This document shows, piece after piece, positions 56,598 to 64,000 of a stretch of 64,000 nucleotides of DNA. The DNA comes from Pseudovirgaria hyperparasitica. Lineage: Eukaryota; Ascomycota; Dothideomycetes; Acrospermales; Acrospermaceae. How positions within the stretch are numbered: position 1 is the first letter of the stretch; every line of letters begins with the position of its first letter. The DNA is taken from positions 342,999 through 406,998 of the forward strand of contig NW_022985554.1 in NCBI RefSeq assembly GCF_010093815.1, written 5' to 3'. A model generated the notes under the pieces. It was not told the DNA's origin. It did not search any database and saw nothing but the letters and a program-made list of their open reading frames with translations. The position numbers and the translations under genes are program-made.

Positions 56598-58351
56598 ATG
56601 TCTTCATTGCACACGTCTCTTGCAGCTGCGCTTGTGGCCTGGCTCTTCTACCTCCTAGTCTTGACCGTCTACCGACTCTTCTTCCATCCGTTGGCAAGGT
56701 TTCCTGGTCCTGCTTACGCTGCTGTTAGTCGCTGGCACGAATGGTACTATGATGTTTACCTCGGAGGAAAGCTCATCTTCTGGATTGAGCATCTCCACAA
56801 GGTCTACGGTAGAGAATATTCACCAAAGTCCCGACTTTATAGCAACGCTAAATACTCGTCTGACAGGCCCAATCGTGCGCATTACCCCAGACGAGGTCCA
56901 CATCCTAGACGCAGACCTCTGGGAGACGCTTTACACGAAAGCAGGGCGGGTCGACAAGTACCAGTATATGTCACCTCGCTTTGGAAATGAGAATTCCGTC
57001 TTAACCACTGCCCCGGACGCTCTTCACAGGATTCGAAGGAATGCCTTGAATCCTTTCTTTTCTCGTCAACGAATCGTTGACCTTCAGACCATCATCAAGG
57101 GGAAGCTCGACATTCTCATTCGCAAAGTCCAGACTGCGAAGACGAACGGGCAACCCATTGTCATCAGCCGTGGTTTTCAGGCCTTTGCCGAAGATGTGAT
57201 CATGAACTATACATTTGCTCATGACTATGATTCCCTCAACAAGCAAGACTGGAAGCCCATCTTACATGATTCTTTCCAAGCTGTCAGTATCAGCGGAAAC
57301 ATGGCTCTCCAGTTCCCTTGGATTCCAAAGATACTCAATGCGTTGCCAAAGAAGTGGTTGGCGAAGATTGAACCTTTATATGATCTGATCTTCCGCATGC
57401 AAGCGGTAAGTGTTGCACAGCCGGTCGCTCCAATATACCTGTGTAACTTACATCCACTTATACTGCAATAGGACTTCGCCGACCAGATCAAAGCTCTAAA
57501 GTCTGGCATGAGTGACGAGCGCATTGCAAAGGCTGGTCATACAACTATTCTGTCCGAGTTGTTAAGAGGCGACCTGCCTGCGGAAGAGCTTTCGAATCTA
57601 CGCCTCCAAGATGAAGCCCAGCTCATAATTGGCGCTGGCCTTGCGACGACTGGGTGGACTTTGAGCTTGGGCATATATTATATTCTCTCGAATCCAAATG
57701 TGCTGCACACTCTACGCAAAGAGCTGAACGATGCCATACCAGAAGCAAACCTCCGCAGTCCAAGTCAACACCTCGACTGGACTAAGCTTGAACGTTTGCC
57801 ATACCTCATGGGATGTGTCCGTGAGGCAGTGCGCTTGTCCTACTCTACTACATCACGTAATGCGCGCATTTTCAAGACACCCATCCAATTCGGGGACTGG
57901 AGCATTCCTGCTGGCACACCTATCTCAATGACGATCCCTTTCCTCAACCACAATGAGGAGATATTCCCAAACTCATATGCCTTTGTACCAGAGCGATGGA
58001 TAGGTAATCCGAAAGCACCGAATGGTTCAAGCCTGGAAAGATACTTTGTTGGTTTCGGCAAAGGCTCAAGGTCTTGTTTGGGCATCAAGTAAGTAGCATC
58101 CATCTGTTGTGCGATGGTGTTGTATTACTTGCAACCGTGTACTGCGGCTCGATACTAACTGGCTGCATTCTAGCCTTGCTCAAGCTGAGCTATACCTCAC
58201 ATTCGCCGCAATGATCCGTTATTTTGACCTCGAGCTTTTCGACACAGACAAGACTGATGTGGACATGGCACATGACTTCTTCCTGCCATTTCCCAAGCTC
58301 GACAGCAAAGGTATCAGAGTTCTTGTCAAAGACGACAAGCTGTACCAATGA
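56598..58351 (+). CDS. Cytochrome P450 monooxygenase
   Basis: Four exons (56598-56808, 56867-57405, 57472-58088, 58174-58351) give 514 residues; all three introns are GT-AG (GTAGAG, GTAAGT, GTAAGT) and close in phase. The N-terminal anchor SLAAALVAWLFYLLVLTVYR is an ER membrane helix, followed by FFHPLARFPGP, the proline hinge. The K-helix ExxR is EAVR (368-371), the PERF equivalent is PERW, and the heme loop FGKGSRSCLGIN has the axial Cys452. The I-helix reads GAGLATTGW (304-312) where relatives have AGxET(T/S): the acidic residue is Ala308. The family looks close to fungal sesquiterpene and trichothecene-type P450s; the substrate is unknown. The junctions restore the conserved helices. Confidence 0.9.
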
Positions 58352-61266
58352 CGATCGACTACAAATGAGACCTATGTAATCGACGTTCTAAAGGCTGCTG
58401 CATGGCCAATGCAACACCAACACGTCCCCTAGGTTTAATAATATCGAATGTATAGTTTCTAATACATTCGCTCTACCTACACTCTCTAAGGTCGAGAAGT
58501 AAGGGTGCTCCCAATGCAACACAGATTGAGTCACGTCATCGTAACTTGACAAGATGTTCCCTGTCAAGACCACTTATCGCCATCTCGTGTGCAAACTGCG
58601 CCGCATATTGACCATCACACGACTTCTCGTAGGAGCCCTATCCAGACACCACGACTTCACCGCCGCTCGTCTGCCCTCGAATCGGCGTCAACACCCACCA
58701 TCACACGCCTCACGATGCTCCTGGTTCCCTACTACCACAGGCTGCCACATGCTGTACACACCCGGATACAAACTGCTTTAGCCAGGGAAAGCAAGGGCAG
58801 AGGACGTACTACGCCCTAATGTAAGCATCCCATGTCACCAAGAGTGTATGACTTTCCAGAATAGGCGAAGTGCATAGGCGCTTGTTGAACATGTCGTTGG
58901 AGCTAAATCGTGATATATATTCAAGATGAGGATGTCCAGTGAGGGGGTGGGTAGGTAGGTAGGCAGAATAGAGTAATGATTTCGATTGGGAAGGGTCCAT
59001 GTATCCAGGTCGAGATACAAACTATCTAATGAGAAGCCGGTATTTCTTCCTTGTTTAAGTCATGACTTCTGCGCGCAAGCAAGGGGAAGATGGAGGATAT
59101 GATAATTGGTGTCGTTTTTTAGAGGGGGGGTTGAATATTACGAGTCGGCTTGAGGCACGAATTCAGCCTTACAACTGACTACATCCATGTTTACCTAGGT
59201 TTTTAGGTAATGAAGCCAACACTAGGCTAAACACGATATATGTATAGTCTAATTTTTTTAATAGCCTTGCCTCTGATGGTATATAATTCAAATCAAGTCA
59301 AACTGATTTCCGGCAAAATACATGAAAACAGATGGAAGGGGGGTTTTTTTTGGTATTTTTATTATTCTACTGTTATGATTGACCGTGTGTGGACGACTGG
59401 AGATGAGTTGATTATTTTTCGCTTCCGTTTTGTTACTATAATGGTATAGAAAAGGGAGTAACGAGTTCTTTATAGAAGAAGTGGAACTAGGCTTGTTCTG
59501 CGACTTACCATCTTGAGTATTGGTAGTAGTTGTATATTGTATTATGACATAATACATATGGAATGGGTTGATAGCTTGGTGGGCAGTGGGCGTGCGCTGA
59601 AGATAAGGAATGCTTAGGATTGTATTACGATTACTATACTGGATATACATACATACATACATGTATATGCGCACACGGGCATTTCTTGAAGAATCTCCCA
59701 TGGTCTAGATTCTCTTTCTCTTGACTCTTCTCTAATTATCTAAAGTCCATACGCAAATCCACACACAAATCAAACACCACCAACGCCGCCGCTGCAGACC
59801 GAAGCCTCAGGCCGCACAATCACCTACTTAACCTAACCAACCCTCCCAATCACCCGATTTATAAACACCAAAACTCCCAATATCCCCTTCCAAACCACAG
59901 AAAACCAAGGGAAAAAAAAAAGAACCAAAGCCAACGATCAAGCTTGAAACCTAATTAACCTGTGCGTGAAACGCCCGGAAATATGCAAGATGTGCAAAGG
60001 TTTGCATTAGTACCCATTCATTGCGGTATGCATGACGGTATGTATGTATGCATGCATGCATACTTTTTTTATGCATGCAGAGGTTGCTGGACGTCCGGGT
60101 TACGCCTAGGCGTCGCGGGTGCTCGATGGGATGGGATGAGCTCGATGGATTGGATGACGCGGCTTGGGCTGGTTTGCGCGCTAATTAATTAGGTAGAGTT
60201 CCTGTGAGACTGGAACTGGGTTTTGAACCATTGTGATGGATGGATAAGATGGATAAGATGGGGTGGAGGGTTGGATTGATCGCCTGCGCGCTTGCTCGGC
60301 CTGTTGCCTGTGTGTGTGCATGGATGGGGCATATGGATGGCGTATTGCATGTGGATGCGTATGGATACATGTGTGCGTCGCCTAGTATGTATGTATGAGG
60401 CAGTGAGGCTGCATAGGTAGGATAGGCACGTAGATCGATTTGTCCAGACGAGTCTGATAATTCTTCGATCTACATTACATACAGTACACGCGTCATTGGG
60501 ACGGGGGACATACACTATGACTTTCTAGATACTGTAGTTGGATAAGATATGTGATCACCCATTCATTCATTCATTCGTTCGTTTGTTTTGGGAGTTGGTT
60601 TTTCTTTGTTTTTTGTTTTTTTTTCTCGGGTCAGGGTTTGGGTGTGCCTGGCATTATCCTTGCTTGTTGTCTTATCTAGCCTTGCCCTATGTTGCCTTGC
60701 CTGTCCCTGCCTGTGAGTGATGGCCTCGCCAGCCCAGCACCGACCATCTGGAATGTTGGCTTTGGAAACGGAACGGGAGCAGGATAGGCTGGTAAGAAGG
60801 AGTTTTGTTTGACAGGGGCGGGGGTGGTTCGCAGGCATTGTGTTGCTATTTTGCGTGCTGATCCATGGCGCTTAGTTTTGCTTGTTTGAGGCGTCTGGGG
60901 CTTGGCTTGGGACTGGCAGCAAAGTGCGGTGCGGGAGCCTGGAGAGATCTGGGGATGGGACTTGGCTGGTACCGGCTACGTAGTGGTTGGGTTGGGTATT
61001 TGGCGCGTATACTGCTTGGGATGATGGTTTCGCTGGCTCAGAGAGATGGGGTTCGAGATGACTGTTGCTGTTGTTTATGTTGATGTTGCTTGCTGTCACC
61101 GTCGCTGTGCTATTGTGCGATGTTGAATTTTTTTGCGTCTGAAAGGTGTAGCAATGCGCCGGCTTCGTGTCGTGCGCGCCGTTAGGTCCAGCTCGGAGAT
61201 CCATTACTTGCCTAGAACCCAAACAACTTAGCATTCAAGATATCATATGCCTATACGAATCGAGGT
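58352..61266. other. Long gene-free stretch
   Basis: 2.9 kb, partly AT-rich and low-complexity: (CATA)n near 59645, ATGCATGC inverted repeats flanking a T-run at about 60046-60080, GGATAAGAT-like short repeats near 60235, T-rich tract near 60600. No gene is supported. Confidence 0.5.
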
Positions 61267-63087
61267 ATGGAAGATGATGTGCGCATAAGCGATGAACGCT
61301 TCAAATCGTTATATGAGACTAGCTTCCGATCATGGGCGTCACTCTACTCTCGTGCAAAGGAGAACCTCCACCTACCGACCAACCTTTTCAATGAGCACAC
61401 ATTCTCTCAGCATCCGTACTTTCCTGAAAACTTACGACTCAAGCATGAGGGAAGCGAGGTCCTTGTGTCGGGTCACTCAGTCTGGAGCTCAACGGCGGTA
61501 GCATGCGAGAACCCTACCGGACCATTCCAGCAGCTCCTGCAATTCGTGGTCACTTCAAATGACCCTATCCTGCTTTCGATCGTGGATTCGACTCAGGGTA
61601 ACTCAAATTATGCGCAGTACTTTGATAACGAAGGTGACTTTCTTGCTGTCCTTGTTCTAGCATGGGCATACATCTTGTCGGCTCGCTGGGCTGAGATGAT
61701 GCCCGAGTCTTGCTCCATTAGATACACGGAATGCCGGGCGATCATGTGTGATACATCAGAACCCGGGATAGATCCGAATACCATCTCTGTTGACATTGGA
61801 CCAGCAAGCTCAGAAGAACGTCGATGGTGGACCGCTGTTCTGGCACCAGATCAGGGCTGGCAAGCTACAATGAAGCTAGAGCAAGAAACATTCTTATCAC
61901 CATGGTCAGTCCGATTACAGTCGGACTTGCATTTCTCCATACAGCAGAAGCCTTCCTCTCCGCGATGTCTCAGCCCATCCTCCTCCGAAGCCTTAGGGTA
62001 TCTCGACAAGTTCTGTACTCGTCACAACATCGTGGACCAGAGCTATGCTGCGCTAGCCGCTGCACTTCTACTTCCATCAATGGGTAGAATGAATGCCATC
62101 CGACTACACGCGCCTAGGGCCAATCCCTACAAACATTGCGTCAGTTCCGAGAGAAATCTGCAACATAGTCGAATATGCGAAGACCACTACCTAGATAGGC
62201 TCCTTACAATGAGCTGTAATCCCAAAGGGATACGCTCAATGTTGCTCAGCGCCTTCTTCGAGCCGAGCATCGAGTGCAACGCAGTCACTCCATGGCTACA
62301 AGGGGCTCTGTGTGCCATTGAGACACTGACTAGAGACACCCCGTTTATACTAGGGCGTATGTGTATGGAACGAGCACCTAGGCTCGCAATCCTTTGGTTG
62401 GGAAGCACCATTTTAGGCCTCAACGTCAGACTTCTACAGGATGTACGGACAGGCATGATACCGATAGACCTACACAGCGCCGTCTGGTCAGACACAGTCC
62501 AGTCGTTCATACAGCTACCTACATCCAATCCCGTTGAAAGAGGTGGATTTGTGACTCGCGCAGACGAGTGTCGACTGCTCTTGCTCTCCCAGCAGGGCTA
62601 TCACGCTCGAGTCCCATTTTGTCAGTGGAAACCGTTTGGCGAGACCGCTCTTGATGACGTCGACATCGAGGTCCGTCTCCACGCAAAATGTGGCAGTCAC
62701 GGGTTACAATACCAGAGTTTTGTCTGGGAATGCACTGACGAGAACTTGTCCTGTAAATCATCTAGACAAACAGATGTTCCTCCTCCAGCAGACCTGCCTG
62801 GCTTAGACATCTGCAGCACGAATGATATATCTATTTCTTACAATGCGCTGGATCGAGACAAAGAGTTTGTCTCGGAGAACGAAACACGGAAAATATTTAC
62901 CTGGTTGCGCAGCGAGGGTTACACGCGGTCTGAAAAGGGGATATGGGAGCATGAATGGCTTGCGGAATCAGACGATGAGGACACGAGTGTTTTAGAAGAT
63001 GAGAATGGGAGTTGCGCTAAATATAGAGATAAGTCTATGTCACGCGTGGAATCTTGGTCAGCAGATTGTGAAGACCAGATAAATTAG
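61267..63087 (+). CDS. Unrecognised fungal protein, 606 residues
   Basis: Single open frame from the ATG at 61267 (MEDDVRISDERFKSLYETSF) to 63087. I do not recognise a domain. It has no signal peptide or clear membrane helix. Visible features: SSEERRWWTAVLAPDQGWQA (about residues 178-197), an Ala/Leu-rich hydrophobic helix (YAALAAALLLPSMGRMNAIR), a middle part rich in Cys and Trp (LWLGSTILGLNVRLLQ, SAVWSDTVQSF), and an acidic Ser/Asp-rich C-terminus (DDEDTSVLEDENG). The long intact frame in one exon, with ordinary composition and tight hydrophobic patterning, argues it is real. A cytosolic or nuclear location is likely; no function can be given. Confidence 0.75.
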   Translation: MEDDVRISDERFKSLYETSFRSWASLYSRAKENLHLPTNLFNEHTFSQHPYFPENLRLKHEGSEVLVSGHSVWSSTAVACENPTGPFQQLLQFVVTSNDPILLSIVDSTQGNSNYAQYFDNEGDFLAVLVLAWAYILSARWAEMMPESCSIRYTECRAIMCDTSEPGIDPNTISVDIGPASSEERRWWTAVLAPDQGWQATMKLEQETFLSPWSVRLQSDLHFSIQQKPSSPRCLSPSSSEALGYLDKFCTRHNIVDQSYAALAAALLLPSMGRMNAIRLHAPRANPYKHCVSSERNLQHSRICEDHYLDRLLTMSCNPKGIRSMLLSAFFEPSIECNAVTPWLQGALCAIETLTRDTPFILGRMCMERAPRLAILWLGSTILGLNVRLLQDVRTGMIPIDLHSAVWSDTVQSFIQLPTSNPVERGGFVTRADECRLLLLSQQGYHARVPFCQWKPFGETALDDVDIEVRLHAKCGSHGLQYQSFVWECTDENLSCKSSRQTDVPPPADLPGLDICSTNDISISYNALDRDKEFVSENETRKIFTWLRSEGYTRSEKGIWEHEWLAESDDEDTSVLEDENGSCAKYRDKSMSRVESWSADCEDQIN

Positions 63088-63476
63088 ATATTTCATGACC
63101 TGTATTCGGTTCGTTACAAAGCTTCTACCTCGATGCATGAATCAATCAAAAGGTATTGGTTAAATCTTGTGTAGTGCCATAGTAACCGGCTGAGAAGTTG
63201 GAATGATATCGTAGTCACTAATGTAAAGCTCCAATGAGTATACAAATCAAGAACTTCAAGATCCAGCCTTGAGTGTATGCTCTTGTGTCTCTATAATCTA
63301 TCTAAATTTATATATATTGCTGGTATTGTAAGGACGAACATTCTTTTACTGTCATCGCCATATGAAACATAATGAAAGCAGCGCCACACTGCAAAGTCCT
63401 GCGGCCATGACGAGGCCGATCCTAAACGCCAACGCTAATCCAGTTCATTCAAATCCTCCTTAATCAAAGTTCTTGC
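63088..63476. other. Convergent 3' spacer
   Basis: 389 bp between the stops of the 606-residue gene (+) and the edge gene (-). Nothing is seen. Confidence 0.5.
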
Positions 63477-64000
63477 TCAGTCAAAGACAAAGTTGGGATG
63501 TTCCCGCCGCGGCCGCGACGGTTCCCGACCTCGTCGGCCCCGCCGATCTCCAACTCGAGAGTATTGTCTCCCCGTCATGGTATTACTCCTTGTACTTGCA
63601 ACTGTAGGTCGAGACACCGATCGACCACCGGAGCGAGTCGTGGACCTCGATCTTCTTCCCTCCTCATTCATTGTGATCATCGACACAGTGTCGGTCTCGC
63701 TATATCGTAACGAATTCGCACGAGAAGTCGTACGGCTGGTACTCCTCGAGAGATATGGTGTGGACTTATGCGCAGCGATAGCCTCCAGGTCCAAGCCGTG
63801 CTTTTCGACCATTTGCTCCTGGTGTTTCAGCATGTGGACGGGTCCTCGGATGAACGTCGAGAGGATATCGGCAATGTTGAGCGCCTCGCCCATTGCAACC
63901 AGTCCGAATCTCCCACCTCGATACTCTCTTGGATCGTCATCCTCGGTGATTCTGTAGGGCGCGATGCGGAATGTCCACAGGAAGAGTAGGGCGAATAGAG
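63477..64000 (-). CDS. C-terminal part of a membrane protein (runs off right edge)
   Basis: On the minus strand one frame is open from the window edge to the TGA at 63479-63477 (about 174 residues). It reads a hydrophobic segment (LFALLFLWTFRI), then APYRITEDDDPREYRGGRFG, then GEALNIADILSTFIRGPVHM and a basic Ser/Arg-rich tail (RSTTRSGGRSVSR, RRGREPSRPRR) ending NFVFD. A start codon is not needed because the frame extends beyond the window. The pattern suggests a multi-pass fungal membrane protein whose last helix is followed by a cytosolic tail. I cannot name the family from this part. Confidence 0.7.
   Translation of the reverse strand, partial: LFALLFLWTFRIAPYRITEDDDPREYRGGRFGLVAMGEALNIADILSTFIRGPVHMLKHQEQMVEKHGLDLEAIAAHKSTPYLSRSTSRTTSRANSLRYSETDTVSMITMNEEGRRSRSTTRSGGRSVSRPTVASTRSNTMTGRQYSRVGDRRGRRGREPSRPRREHPNFVFD

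Noticed and set aside
53062-58351. Secondary-metabolite cluster of methyltransferase plus P450
   Set aside because: No polyketide, peptide or terpene backbone gene and no transporter or regulator is in range; two genes are not enough.

Overview
The window comes from a filamentous ascomycete (Pezizomycotina, perhaps a dothideomycete; the class is inference). Genes are compact and carry short GT-AG introns. The products are typical fungal ones (Scw1, mS45, Snd2, HET domain, DUF3605, a 9.5 kDa complex I subunit). A 3.66-kb element has the CpA/TpG-depleted, TpA-rich composition left by repeat-induced point mutation (RIP). I rebuilt exons by reading splice sites and checking phase across each junction; no transcript data were available.

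Left arm (1-10.3 kb): the 5' end of an RNA 3'-phosphate cyclase gene runs off the left edge. About 3.3 kb with only relics follows, including a broken short-chain dehydrogenase. Next come the RIP-mutated transposon with intact 96-bp inverted ends (3469-7124) and a gene-free, repeat-bearing stretch leading into the scw1 leader.

Housekeeping core (10.3-33.6 kb): Scw1-type RNA-binding protein (+), mitoribosomal mS45 (+), 1-acylglycerol-3-phosphate acyltransferase SLC1 (-), anaphase-promoting-complex subunit CDC27 (-), ER-targeting protein SND2 (+), a DUF3605 protein (+), a secreted metallophosphoesterase/5'-nucleotidase-like protein (-), an omega-type glutathione transferase (-), oligosaccharyltransferase subunit WBP1 (-), a complex I 9.5 kDa subunit (+), a BTB protein (-) and an Arg-rich zinc-knuckle-like protein (+). 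Several neighbours are divergent with a shared upstream region (CDC27/SND2, WBP1/complex I, BTB/zinc-knuckle) or convergent (mS45/SLC1, DUF3605/phosphoesterase).

Middle (34.6-42 kb): a HET-domain protein (-), a GT25-like glycosyltransferase (-) and the DHHC palmitoyltransferase PFA3 (+).

Right arm (42-64 kb): about 8.7 kb is gene-poor and rich in microsatellites, with one small Cys-rich gene. After it come MFAP1 (-), an intron-containing tRNA-Gly(GCC) (-), a LaeA-like methyltransferase (-), a cytochrome P450 (+), an unrecognised 606-aa protein (+), and the 3' end of a membrane-protein gene (-) cut by the right edge.

SND2, WBP1, SLC1 and the palmitoyltransferase all serve the endomembrane system. 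I take their proximity as ordinary gene order, not a cluster. The P450 and the methyltransferase lie about 2.4 kb apart, but there is no backbone enzyme here, so I do not call a secondary-metabolite cluster. I found no convincing new multi-gene system. The oddest structure is the transposon whose ends and one internal island escaped the mutation that saturated its body.
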